In this document: piece after piece, positions 39,515-51,772 of the stretch | Position numbering within the stretch: position 1 is the first letter of the stretch | Layout: every line of letters begins with the position of its first letter | NCBI GenBank assembly: GCA_949152475.1 | Contig: OX424563.1 | Location: forward strand, 4,933,001 to 4,997,000 | Direction: 5' to 3' | Length of the DNA stretch: 64,000 nt | From: Terebella lapidaria | Taxonomy: Eukaryota; Annelida; Polychaeta; Terebellida; Terebellidae | Program-made: the position numbers and the translations under genes | Notes under the pieces: model-generated | Told to the model about the DNA's origin: nothing | Databases searched by the model: none | Seen by the model: the letters and a program-made list of their open reading frames with translations, nothing else

Positions 39515-40886
39515 CACGGACTACCAAGGACAGTAGTGTGACTTCCTAACTGGCGATAAGCTCGGTATTCAGAGCCTTGGATAGATTCAAAGTGAAGATT
39601 TCTGCACTCGATGCCCTTTCAAAGAATAACATTTCTTTCCAAGAAGGTTGTGACATCATCGAAAGTTTGAATAGTTCCAACACTTATAAGAACTGCTGGA
39701 TAAAATGGTTTGGAAGACTGCAGATGAGTTCTGCACAAATTGTTTTGTTTCTTTTAGAATAAGCTGATAACTCTTTGTGATAGTTTGTTTAGATTGAGAG
39801 TACATGTACTGGTAACCAGCAAATGCTGTGTGAATTTAGCAAAATTTATATGTCAAAATCTGTTTACTTGGTATTTGCACACGAATAGTTTTAATATTCA
39901 TGACACACATTGTATGTTGCAGTGTCCCATGAGAAAAATATGGAGATAACACTGTTTCGATTGTTCTGTGAGGCTGTATATACATGTAGTTGAGTAATAA
40001 AAAGTACATAACGAAGTACATGTAGTTGTAACTTGTCCATGTGTCACAAATGTAGGACATTGTCACTCAGTTTTTTTCAGGCAATTACAAATCACATGAG
40101 AGTGTGTTTCAAGATATGGGTCACTTTTCTGAACCACATGTCCTTTTTGTGACCTTAAATGATCCTGCATTTATAATTGGATACAATTCGCTGCAATACA
40201 GAAATGAAATTATTTCTATGACTTCCAAAAACAATTTCGACCACACACAAAGAACTCGTTCAGGCACGGTGTCAGTAAATGATTTATTCAACATCTCTCG
40301 GAGAGGCTCATGCTGATGATGTCATCGAGATAACTACAATTATTGGCTAGATTCGTGAAATTAGATCCCAAAGAGTAACTGGTACGCCGTTAAACAGTTA
40401 TCTGCAGATTAATGAAATACAACAGCCTGGTTAGTCAGGCCAGGCCAGAGCTGCTGATTCTGTGGCTACAGATGGTAAATACATGTTATCTCTGCTCAGA
40501 CCGGACAGAGATATGTTTGACCATGTTGACCTTGATACAATTAACAATGAAATTTGAAATCTCTTTGTTTTTCAGAAATTGATTTCAATGTTGGACACAA
40601 CTGAAGTAGGGGGTGGGTGGGGGTGGTTGTCGAGGGGGAGCCTGGTAGATGTATAATTATCAGGGAAGTGTTTCATTCACCAGTCTTGCTGTGAACTCTT
40701 GTACATGTGCCAAGCGTGTGACAGATCTTTTTTTGAGGAAATATAGTTGGTACATGTAGTTCGCAAACTGAAAACATGACGTGTTGCATAATTGTGAAAA
40801 TTTGCTAACACTTATGCCACAATGAACCTGGACATTTTTGTATTTTACAAGCTGCTTTAATGGCTGTTTCAATCTCACTGTTGTAG
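39515..40886. other. Upstream region of the nuclear receptor gene
   Basis: Presumed intron between an untranslated 5' exon and the first coding exon. The TTGTAG acceptor at 40881-40886 directly precedes the ATG. Open frames at 39577-39762 and 40104-40316 show nothing recognisable. Confidence 0.35.
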
Positions 40887-43808
40887 ATGCCTGAAGACAC
40901 TGGAGGTACAAAGTCAAATCACATCCATCAGAACTTTCACAACAGCGCCAGCCTGAAGGAGGAGTCCGCTCCTTCCGGTGTGGCGGGCAGTGGGCCCAGA
41001 AATGCCCCAGCCAACGGCCACCCAACACCTGAAGCACAGGAGACTCCACAACATGCTGCACACGACACCAAGCCGGTTGTGGTGTCCGCGTCTACGGCGT
41101 CCATAGTGCAAGGCATCCCAGGCATCACGCTGGATCCATCAGCAGGTGGCGCTCCTGTAGCTCTCATGAACTTGGCACAGATGCAGAATGCCGGCCTTCT
41201 GCAGGCCGCGGGGTTGGCAGGGCTGGGAGACGGCGCAACAGGCCAGGGAACCATCCCGGTCATGATCCAGACCCAGGGGGGAGGTGCGCCTCTTGCCCTG
41301 ATATACCCGTTCTCGGCCAACATGGTACCCTCGGCAACCTCCACGGCGACCACAGATACAGCTTCGACATCGTCAAACATCCTTGTCCAGTCTGGTATTA
41401 ACACCTCCAACGTGATCACAGTGGCACCGCAGACACAGAGTGACAGCGAGGCGTCATCATCGCCATCGGTTACAAATGTCCTGGCAGGGGAGTTTGCTGC
41501 TCAGCCCGGATCCTCGAAAGAAACGACCCTTGACCTCAATCAGCTCACAGCAGCGGTAACTGGCTCATTGCACAATGCCATCAACCACCAGATCGTCATG
41601 GAGATAAAAAACGAGGTCACATATCCATTCACTTTCTTTTTGTTTCAAATCTATTGAATGAACCTGCCATGTACAAAAATGTTGACTGTATACCAACAAT
41701 AGGAATATCAGTTTTATAATGAATGAGAAAAAATTCAAAAGTTTTCTTTTGTCTTTCAGACCCTGTCGCCAATGCTTCAAGAAGTTCAGCAGTCTGTGGT
41801 TGCCCCGGAGACGACCCCAGCAATGTCGCCGCCCCCGACTACAGACACAGCCTGCTCCCCGCCCCCCTCCACTCCTGAGGACGACTCGGCCGCCGGATAC
41901 TTCTCCAAGCCCAAGCGACCGAAAATTGCAGGGTCTGGGGGCAAGGAGGACAAAATCTGCCGCGTGTGTGGCGATCGAGCACTCGGCTGTAACTTTGATG
42001 CTATTTCCTGCGAATCCTGCAAAGCTTTCTTCAGACGCAATGCACTAAAAGAAAAGGTAAACATGTTAAATGTTTTTGTTTGTTAATGAATGTCCGAAAC
42101 TGTGTATCAGTTGTTTTCATGCTAGTTCTGATCATGCTGATTGATTCATATATATAACTTTCTCTTTCCAGCAACCTAAATGTCTGTTTGACGGCAGTTG
42201 TAAAATTGACCTGAACACTCGGAGGTTTTGTCCTTTCTGTCGCCTTCAGAAATGTCTTGCAATCGGAATGAAAAAGGAATTAATCCTGAGTAAGAGTTGT
42301 TTGATGCATGTCTGAACTACATGTACATGTATTGTGATATCAGGAAAATACTAGTATATGCTTCATTTTAAAATTCGTTCATTTTGTGTTTCACAAAAAA
42401 TGTGAAACACAAGAGATTCTGTTAGAATTATTCTAATTGGGTTGATCAAAACTAACTGACTTATCGCCAAAGCCCCTAAAAATTGTCCGAGTTTCACATA
42501 TTACGTCGGCAAATTTCTGTTTGACAAATATTGACATTTTGCAGAGTGCGTCGAAAATAACGTAAAGAGACTTTGGTTTGGTGATAGGCTAATTCTGAGA
42601 CAGTTAACTTCCTAACTGGTTATATTATATTTTTTATCATCATAATATCTTCATTTGTTTCAGGAGAAGATGAGAAACGCAAGCGTCAGATGAAGGTGAT
42701 GAAGAACCGTGAGAAGCGATCTGGGAAGTCTGGGTGTCAGTCTCCGACATTCCAATCACCACTGACTCCTGGCACCGTGAACCCTAACACCCCCAGCACG
42801 GTCGCCGGGGACGACGATATTGAGGTCCTCACAGAGGCTCCGACTGAGAATCCCCAAGAACCCATGCTCAAAGCGCCATCGCCGAGCCAGTCGCCCAAGC
42901 TAGACTCCCTCGCTGGCGTCAGCGGAATTGTCGGGATGGGACTGACGCTTGGAGGCATGAGCTTCTCCATGGCTGGGTCGTCTACATCACAGGTGAACAG
43001 CATCCCGTCAACGGCAACAACCGCCCCTGAGATTACAAACCTCCTCAGTCTGTCAAAGTTTGCACAAAAGAGCGAGCTCTCCTCGTCGATGCAGCTGGAC
43101 ACGTTCCTAGTGCGCCGACTGACCTCTGAAGAGAACCGCATGCTGCAAGAACTGATGCAGGTCTACGATCTGTCGTTCACTGTTGACTTGGAGCCGCTGA
43201 TCCACATCAAGCACCTTGATCCCTCACTGAACCAACTCGTCAACCAGTCGAGTATCACTGTGCTGCGACTGATCAAGTTTGCCAAGCGTTTGGAGGAGTT
43301 TGTTCGACTGAGTCAAGAATGTCAGATCGGGATCCTCAAGTGTACATGGATCCACATCCTCCTGTTGAGATCTGTGTCGTTATACGACAGCGAGCGCGAC
43401 GTCTGGGTCACTCCCAAGGGCGATATTCCCACGGAGATCATGAAAAATGCCACAGGTTTTGTCAAGCTCCATGATGACCACATCACTTACTGCAAGGGCA
43501 TCAAGACGATCATCCGAGACGACCTGATGATTGTTGTCATCTTGCTCGTGATCGTTCTGTTTTCTCCTGAAGGCCCGAACGTCATCAACCGTGAACTAGT
43601 CTCCAACATACAGGATAAGTATCTGGTTCTTCTCAAGCACTACCTGGAATCTAAGTACACCTACGTCAGAGCCGCAGAAATGTATCCCATGCTCATGTCA
43701 AAGATCCAGGAACTGAAAGAGCTTGCCGAAATTCACGGGAAATATCTCCTGGACTTGAACCCGACTGAGATTGAGCCGATTATGCTGGAGATTTTAGACC
43801 TCAAGTGA
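40887..43808 (+). CDS. NR1J: Nuclear receptor of the NR1J (HR96-like) group
   Basis: Four coding exons join in frame: 40887-41615, 41760-42056, 42172-42289 and 42664-43808 (stop TGA). They predict 762 residues from the ATG immediately after the acceptor; TAG precedes it in frame. Residues 1-309 are a low-complexity A/B region rich in Ala, Thr, Gln and Pro. The DNA-binding domain is about 310-375: CRVCGDRALGCNFDA, P-box CESCKAFFRR, then CLFDGSCKID and CPFCRLQKCLAIGM. Exons 2 and 3 split it between the two zinc fingers. A Ser/Pro-rich hinge of about 150 residues follows. The ligand-binding domain is about 530-762, with the helix 3-4 signature FAKRLEEFVRLS and an AF-2 helix MLEILDLK at the extreme C-terminus. 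The ESCKA P-box, in place of EGCKG, marks the HR96/DAF-12/NHR-8 group, xenobiotic and sterol-sensing nuclear transcription factors that likely bind as RXR partners or monomers. The donor after exon 1 (GAG/GTCACA) is weak, and alternative N-termini are possible. Confidence 0.9.
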
Positions 43809-46800
43809 AGCGTGTTCCTCGCACTCGAGCGCAATGATATTGATGTGTTAGACAGTGGTGCATGTTTCGTTATTTATACCTTTCTCTCCCTCTTGCTCGC
43901 TGAGTCACTATATTCAGATGTGTTGATAGATTCAGGCTAATGTTCTGTTTGGTTGTGGAGATATTTAGTTGTAAAGCCAAAGAATTACATTGTTACATTG
44001 GCACTTGGCAGGTTTAGTTTCCATTTATGGCTATATTGTTTGGACCAGAAGATGTAGTATGTTTGTTTGTGAATTCATTATTATTTGTGTCATGTAACTT
44101 GTTATTTCGGCTGTGTGTTTGTTGTTGTACATTGCTGGCCCAGTGTACACATCTCAGTACAGAGTACACTATAATAGTGGTACTATTTATGGCTAATGAT
44201 CCTGGGGTAATGACATTCAATATGCAAATGCAATGCAAAACATGGAGCGTCTTTGTGACATTATGCTAGAAATATTATGTTATATTTAATCGAAGCTTTG
44301 TAACTATAGAATATACCACGGTACTCTGATTTGAATACAAGCTAGATAGATAACATGATAATGTTTTATGCTTGTGTGACAGTGATAGGTAATGTTGCTC
44401 TATTATTATACCTCTCGGTTTTCACAGAGTGGAATTTTCTTGGGGAGTCTAAAGTAAAATCTGATTTCATATGTGGTCAAATTGTTTGATATTTAGTTCT
44501 GAGTGACACTACAAGTGTAGAGTTGTAGTTGATCTGCGCATGAATGACTGGAAGGAGACATTTCAGCAATTCTAGCTCTATGTTGAGCATCAAGTATGGA
44601 ACACGGAGATGTATCGCAACAATAAAAGCAAGGATAAAAAGCAACAAGAAAATTTAGGTATCATTTCAATATGGGATAAAGCACGATTTGCTGGATAAGG
44701 GGAGAAATAATCACCGACGGTAATACCCTTACCCAAGCTCCGAACGCTTCATCTGATTTAATGCATTTTCATGCAGCAGGTCATTATTAAGATTAATAAA
44801 GACCGTGCGATAACCAGCTCGGTTTATTATTGAATATAGGGCATCGAGACAGACAAAGGAAAATGCAGTAAAGATGTATAATGTCATGTGCAGCTAATCA
44901 TCTTGCAATGCAAACTAACACGTGTACCGGTAGTGCATGTGCACCTGGCGTTAAGGATTACACTTCAAAATGTGAGTCATTTCTCTCTACATAATCATAA
45001 TTATTATGGTGCATGTATTCATTCTTCCAACTTTACAAAATTTGCCTGTATTCATGCATATTGAGTAGATTGCATGTGTTTTGGTTGATATGATATTTTT
45101 CAGTATAGTGAGCATGTTGTATGTATTTCTTATCTGGGCTTTAATGTGTCAATAATCTGATAATGTTTTGTAGCAAACTAGATCGATTGATCAATGGGGA
45201 CAGCAGAAAGTTGTACACCAGCGGGGTCATGTGACCAATTACTTGTGGCATAATGTTAAAGATGTAAAGCCATAGTGCTTCGTTCGTGTTTCCTTTATTG
45301 AAAAAAAATTTTGCAAATGGAAGTTTAGGAGACTGTTATGACTTTTCTGTTGCAAATTATATGGTGTAGTTAAATTGGAGTTGTTTACTTGCCTCTATGT
45401 CAGTAGAATCATGAGCGGAAAGTTACTGATTTTGGTTGGAGGTTACCATGGTTACATGGTGATTGTATTGTGGGTAGAGGTTACCATGATTACTTTGTGA
45501 TTGTATCGTTTATTGTGATAAGAAGAGATAACTGGACATGATTGGGTTCCGTATAGAGAGATATGTTGAGGATGTTCCGGTCAGAAGCAGCGACTATGTC
45601 ACCTGCATGTCTTCTTCTGATGGTTTTCACTTTCTGTATGTACACGCAGCTCATGATTATATTATACTAGTACTTGTTTTTGTGGTAGGTAGTCTTTGAA
45701 TGCATTTGCTATTTAAATGAAGCAGTTACCAGAATAACGTATGAATTGTTAGAGGTGCAAAAAACTGTGTACCATGTCTTGGTATATGACAGGGGTGGGA
45801 CTCGGCATAGGTGCTCGGGTATCTACTCATCTGTCTGTCTGTCTGTCCATCTATCTGCTCAAATCTATAATGCCCATGTACCCTTCTATCTGACCGATGT
45901 CGGCAGTGTCTCTATATTTATAGTGTCCGGTTCATAGGGAAGTCATAAGCAGGACGAAACTCATCGAGTCACACACAATTAGATATTAACTAGTACAATT
46001 GAAGTATAGTCAAGCACGCAGCAGAATAGCACCAAGTATTAATCATAACTACACTTGGATGTTGTCCACTGATATCAAATCCTTGGATATTATTCACATA
46101 CTTCTACCAGTGTATTAATCATATAAACTCTGTCAAGGTACACAACTATATTGACACTGGTCAAACCTATATATGCCCTGCATGTATTAACCATCGCATG
46201 ATTTACTGACAAATACACCTATCACTTACCGAATCCACTCAAATTAGCAATTACAAAATTCCAGATTTTTCGAAGCTCATGCCCAGAATGAGCTCAGCAT
46301 CAATTGCTTGTTAATATCCATACCCTGACTCAAGAATCAGTTCTCTAGATGCCTATGAGAAGGTAATCATGGCTTGACAAATTGGACTTTTTATTACAAC
46401 TCAACATTCCAATGTACCCTCAAATTAGTGAATTTCCGAAACAGGATTTTCCATTTGTAATGTAAGTGATAGTGTCATTACCATAGTCATGCTTGCACAA
46501 GCATTGTATTTACAAGAGGCCCAGGACGTGGTGTGTTTGCTATGATATCCCTGGAGGGTGGAGCGAGCAAGCTCTCAATGGCGAACCATTGTAGTTATAA
46601 TCCAACCTTCTATCACCTTTTGCAAAATTTAATGCAAAGCATTTTCTACTGCTAACACCATGGAAATTTGTGAATTTCACCAGTTTAATACTTCCACACA
46701 TACGCCTAGTTACTATTGCACGTCAGTTGCACTCTGTCTCACCAACACCTGTAGGTATATATGTAACTTTTGCCTGGTTGCTATGGCAAGTAGTCACCCT

Positions 46801-47691
46801 CCACCTACCCCTGGTTGCTATGGTAACTGATCACCCTGCACCCACCCCTTGATACCACATGAGTACACAGTATGTTCTGTATTGTACTAGTAAGAATAAA
46901 GTTATCCTGAAATCCTGTCTCCTCAGTCCTACAACTCGCACGGGTTCAGCATCATGCTTTTCTGGTTGGTGTTGTCAGTTTGGCATGCAACACAACACTG
47001 CATATCTAGGTAAAATAACAAGTTTATTTCTATCACAACATGGGTGTATGGGGTCTAGAATATCACAGCAATAATTCAGGTTTCCAATAAAGCTTGTATC
47101 TGACCATTTAACAAGATTGCATCGAAAACACTGAAGTTCAACAAAGAATATTCCTATATTCCAACACAAACAAAATCTCAATCAAAAAATGATTTCTGAT
47201 AACAACATCAAAACAGAACTGTCAAACCTGATCATTGCCATACCCTCAATTTTCACAAATACTCCGTACAGTAATACAGACTAAACAAATAATACAATAA
47301 CTGAAATACACATACCATAATATGTATGGTACTTACAACTGAACTGTAAAAGATGTGGCAATAAAATTGAACACTTGATGCGGTGAATGAGTGAGTGATA
47401 CAAAACAAAACCAATTCTGTATTGCTGTTGGTGCATCCAAAACAAGTTCCACACATACTAATCCAACAAGACTACCGGTAGTTACCATGGCCGGTGATAG
47501 CTGGGTTTACAGACTGAGCAACCCTTGAGCACTGGTCACAGAAACCATTCCGAGGAGGGGGCCAGATCAGAAAAAATGATCCCCAGTTCTTACAATATAA
47601 ATTCTGTAAAATGATAAATGTTGATAAAAATTTCGGATAAAGTTTGGTGGAGCATTGTTAACGGTCCAAGGAAGTTGTAATTCTAGATTTT
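43809..47691. other. 3' untranslated region and intergenic DNA
   Basis: The first 820 nt are probably 3' UTR of the nuclear receptor, ending after the AATAAA at 44621. X-box-like sites occur at 45442-45455, 46777-46790 and 46814-46827. A short CTGT tract lies at about 45830-45845. No other exon is supported. Confidence 0.4.
44621..44626 (+). terminator. Possible polyadenylation signal of the nuclear receptor
   Basis: An AATAAA hexamer about 815 nt after the stop codon. Its position suits a 3' UTR end, but no transcript evidence is available. Confidence 0.35.
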
Positions 47692-47734
47692 TAGGTTACC
47701 GGACCTATGGTCCGATAACCTATTGGCGTGGCGT

Positions 47735-47753
47735 TGCGTCCGTCGTCCGTCGT

Positions 47754-47794
<41 letters not shown>

Positions 47795-47818
47795 CGTCGT
47801 CGTCGTCGTCGTCGTCCA
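47735..47818. repeat. CGT/CCGTCGT microsatellite
   Basis: An almost pure run of CGT trinucleotides with occasional CCGT. On the plus strand it is open and would encode polyserine or polyvaline, but it has no gene context. Confidence 0.9.
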
Positions 47819-48256
47819 CATTTTTATCTTTTTTGTTTACTGGCGAATTTTTCTGAAATTTTGCACAAAAATACTTAAAAATAATTCAAGAAGGAGGTAT
47901 TTTTTAGTTTTTTGATTTTCGCTTTTTTTTCAAAATGGCGGCCGATTTCGACGAAAAATGCCTGATTTTGGACTTTGGCGGCCATTTTCTCAAAATCTGT
48001 TCAGTAACTTTTTTTCTTTTTGATACATAAGACTCCTCATATGTACTCCTATGATGTCTATAAATTTCGTTGCGCTTGAATCGCTCGAAGTGGGCCATTT
48101 TGGCCTAAACTCGGCCCAAATGGGACTTTCCCATGTTAAATTATCCTATGCTTTATAATGGGACACATTATGCCTAATATCTCACTTGATATTGAGATTA
48201 GAGACTAGGAATCAATTGTGGGCGTATAGGAAATGATATATGCTGAATATTCTCAT

Positions 48257-48960
48257 GACCTTGAATTTGACCTCTGACCTCAGTTTCAAGGTCAGAGCAC
48301 AAAATGGCTTATATCTCGCTTATTATCGACTCTACAGCTTAGGAATCAATTGTGGACATATAGGAAATGATATATGCTGAATATTCTGATGACCTTGAAT
48401 TTGACCTACGACCTCATTTTCAAGGTCACAGGACAAAATGGCTAATATCTCGCTTGTTATCGACTTTACAGCTTAGCAATCAATTATGAACATATAGGAA
48501 ATGATATATGCAGATTATTGTCATGACCTTGAATTTGACCTTGGACCTCATTTTCAAGGTCACAGGACAAACAGGCTAATATCTCACTTATTATCGATTT
48601 TACAGCTTAGGAATCAATTGTGGACATATAGGAAATGATATATGCTGAATATTCTCGTGACCTTGAATTTGACCTCTGACCTCATTTTCAAGGTCCAAGG
48701 ACAAACTGGCTCATATCTTGCTCCTCTATTGAATGTATGGCTTGGGAATCAATTGTGGACATGATATAGAAAATGATATACATTGAATATTTTGATGACC
48801 TTGAATTTGACCTTTGCCCCTTCATTTTCGAGGCCACAGCACAAATTGCTAATATCTCTCTGATTATTGAATTTACAGCGTTGCAATCAACTGTGGACAT
48901 GATATATGCTTAATGTTATATATGATGAATATTCTCTTGACCTTGAATTCAACCAGTGAC
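48257..48960. repeat. 134-bp minisatellite, about five to six units
   Basis: The phrase GACCTTGAATT starts at 48257, 48391, 48525, 48659, 48797 and 48939, so four units have an exact 134-bp period and the last ones drift. Each unit carries TGACCT half-sites, an AAGGTCA half-site and an AATCAATTGTGGACATATAG block. Units 1 and 4 hold the 13-mer TGACCTCTGACCT, a perfect DR1. Confidence 0.85.
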
Positions 48961-49001
48961 CTGGCTAACATCTAAAATATTAAACATTGTCCGGTAACCT
49001 A

Positions 49002-49249
49002 TCTTCGGCCCTTGGCCTAATTTTTTTATATAAACTTGGGCAAATAACACCCAGAATCTTTAATATTAAAAAAACAATATTGCAAAGTTTACCATAAATT
49101 CCTAAAATCTTAATAACGAAATAATACATTAATAAGTACATGTATATAGATCTATATATTATATAATAACAATCAGAGATTGATTACATTGCCCCAAATG
49201 AAACTAAACATGCAAAACACATTATTTAAAAGTTTCCAAAAAGATAACG
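49002..49249. other. AT-rich spacer
   Basis: No feature seen. Confidence 0.4.
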
Positions 49250-49623
49250 ATTGTATGGAACGCCGGTACGACATGCGAAAAGCGACATGCGAGAAGTGAC
49301 AAGCGACATGCAAAAAGTGACAAGTGAGAAGCGACATGCGACCTGCAAACCATAAACTATGACTTATTTCGTATTAAACCATGGTTTAATACGAAAAAAT
49401 GTGTAGGAATATTCAAGTTGCATTTCGTTTCACGCATGTCGCAGTTTGTAAAGTTAACTCGCATGTCGCAGTTTATACCGGTAGCTCGCAGGTCGCATGT
49501 CGCAGTTTTATAGGCTAACTCGTAGATCATATGTTCATGTAGGCAATATATCTCGCTTCTCGCATGTCACATTTCGCTTCTCACATGTCACTTCTCGCAT
49601 GTCGCACCGGCTTTCCATACGAT
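49250..49623. mobile_element. MITE with CGACATGCGA subterminal repeats and central palindrome
   Basis: The ends ATTGTATGGAACGCCGGT and, reverse complemented, ATCGTATGGAAAGCCGGT border the element. Many copies of GCGACATGCGA/GCGAGAAGTGACA run inward on the left and inverted on the right. At its centre, 49367-49396 is a perfect 30-bp palindrome around CCATGG. No coding capacity. Confidence 0.7.
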
Positions 49624-50707
49624 TGACACAACTTTAGAAAAGGAAAAATATTACAACTGACAGGGTGAATAATTGATACATGAATCTTACTTGTGGGGTC
49701 ACTTTTAAATTAACTTTTCAGCAAGATCATGCATAAGACGTCAAGGTTAAGAGTGATGAAACAGCATACCGCATGATACCGGTACTTTGATACTGCTTAC
49801 AGGAAAACAGAAAACACATCATTTGATACATGATTATCAATTTCGACAGGTTAATACAAAGGGAATATGCTTAAAGGAGGGTCTTTAGACACACATAACT
49901 TATTGGTCAACATGGCTTTCTCCCACAGAGCAGCATCATTATCTTTGACATGTCAGCATTGACTGTACATTACAAACCTTAGGACCTAAGCTCTTGCCAA
50001 AATACGAGAACAATTCTCAACAAAAAGTATGTGAATATTTAAATAAAGCAGATCTCAAAGTGATGATAAACATGACAACATGGCAAATTTAGCATTCTAT
50101 ATTTACCGTAAGTTATCATGGGCTTTAGAACGTCATTCCATATTACCTGTCTGAAGCCCACGATACAGAAAATATTGGTGAGTCGCATCACAGCAATCCA
50201 ATGATAAAATATGGTATGTAGTGCATACATCATGTACATAACTTGAATACAGTATTTCTAAATCAAATCCTGAACAAAGCCTATTTCAATCTTCCAATGA
50301 AGCCTATAAACCTACTTGTATTCGACTACATAATCTAAATATGTTTTCGCTATAGTTACATAATTATGTCCACGTATATCAACATAGAATAAATAATCAC
50401 AAAATCAACATATGTTACTGGGTCTGTAACACATACCTGTCCATTCCTATTTTCAACAATACACATTACCCTGTACTTGCCAGAAAAGTTACATCTTTGG
50501 AGTGAAGGTTGTTCCTCATAACAAAGGGCAATGATGGTATTGTCATGGATGATGACTGGTACTGTTAATATCCCAATGATAAGTCCCCTGACTGTACCAC
50601 TTTACTATACAGGAACAGCTAATACATTCTATGATACATTACAAAACACTGTACTGGGCAAATTATAATCATAATATATACACAAAAGAAACTTCACTTC
50701 AGTAGTT
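49624..50707. other. Presumed 3' flank of the WD40 gene
   Basis: Minus-strand stretches at about 50446-50612 and 50148-50280 are open and end at plausible donors, but they encode nothing recognised and lie downstream of the WD40 stop codon. Confidence 0.35.
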
Positions 50708-51288
50708 TTAGAAATCGTGCGATTTGTGCCAGCGGTAGAAGAGAACTCGTCCAAGCTCGTCGCCACACGTCAGCCGTATGTGACCAGTGGGCGTGTCTCG
50801 AGCGTCCATACGTGTCACAGGAGATTCACAGAATATCTGGCCGACCTACAGCGGATTGATAGAAGTATGATGGTGATCGCAGGAACATTTGAGGAGGGCA
50901 TCATTACAGTATTACTGGTATTCTGCTGGTACTCAATAGTTCCAGGAAATTATCGATAATATGCATTGGCAACACAAAAATATCGATCAAAAAGAATCAC
51001 CAACATAAACATTGAAGTAATGAACTTGAAATTACTGACAATATCTAAACTTATAAATGCTTCAATACTCAGTGGAGAACTCTTTTTCTGCACAGGCTCC
51101 TATGAACATGAATGTTCTAAATAATCAGATGATAACCATCTGATAGCACTTTTAATATGTATGATCAATTACGATCATCTTACCTGAACCAGCGATTGTG
51201 CTGTCCATATTTTGATGGTCAGATCGCGGGAGGCAGTGATCAACGTAGTTCCGACACTGACACAGCATGTGATGACGCCACTGTGCAC
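50708..51288 (-). CDS. WD40-repeat protein, last two coding exons (C-terminus)
   Basis: The penultimate exon (51288-51184, 105 nt) begins after ACAG and ends at CAG/GTAAGA. It encodes one WD40 repeat: VHSGVITCC, then TTLITASRDLTIKIW, where the D-x-x-x-x-x-W end is typical. The final exon (50845-50708, 138 nt) begins after a GCTGTAG acceptor, keeps phase 0, and encodes GQIFCESPVTRMDA, then RLTCGDELGRVLFYRWH and stop TAA. The closing (A/C)GDxxGRVxF pattern is usual for the last blade of NACHT/WD or TEP1-like propellers, but two exons are too few to name the protein. The N-terminal exons are not between here and 51772, so they should lie beyond the DIRS array, past 64 kb. WD40 propellers act as interaction platforms. 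Confidence 0.75.
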
Positions 51289-51772
51289 CTGTAACATCCA
51301 AGACACTTATGTTCACAGATATTCACTTACATACATATATATTCAACTTCCAACTGTCACAGAGACAAGGTATAAGGGTTCATACACTATCCTCAAACAG
51401 TGAAACTAGACGCTTCCGGTCGCCTACGACCGCTTGGGTGTATCCCCCGTAGCACTATCATTCCTCATGCCCCAAATATATTACTAATAAGTGTGAAAAA
51501 CTAGAACAAGGGATAGAGAAGATTACCAGAGAAATGTAAAATCTTAGGCCACAACTGTTTTTTTTTTTCCCCACCAAAATTGCTAAATTAATCTTTCAAG
51601 GTTATTGAAGGGCGAATTCAAGATCACCACGGAAACCACTGCATATGAATGTCCCTTTCGACATGTTCGATAACAAAAACGAAATCACAGCCAGATCATA
51701 CTTTTCACCTAAATTTATATTTCAACTCAGGATTTTTGACATACTTGGTTCCAAGTTAAAAAATTAACCAAA
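51289..51772. other. Intron of the WD40 gene bordering the DIRS array
   Basis: No exon is seen. A poly-T run at about 51560 is the only simple feature. Confidence 0.4.

Larger units (their letters stand above)
47692..49001. repeat. Composite repeat with inverted TAGGTTACCGGAC ends
   Basis: The left end TAGGTTACCGGAC (47692-47704) is the reverse complement of 48989-49001. Between the ends lie, in order, a CCGTCGT/CGT microsatellite (about 47735-47818), a segment of about 430 bp, and a 134-bp minisatellite (48257-48960). Repeats with CCGTCGTCC heads and TGACCTTGAATTTGACC units are familiar from mollusc genomes (recollection, not a search). No transposase is present. Confidence 0.6.

Noticed and set aside
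47655..47915. Polyserine-encoding frame
   Set aside because: Produced by the CGT microsatellite; no gene context.
48257..48960. CRISPR-like regular repeat
   Set aside because: Whole 134-bp units repeat without unique spacers, and the context is animal nuclear DNA. It is a minisatellite.
50148..50612. Two minus-strand segments ending at donor-like sites after the WD40 stop
   Set aside because: They lie beyond the stop codon and encode nothing recognisable. Open stretches of 40-50 codons are expected by chance.
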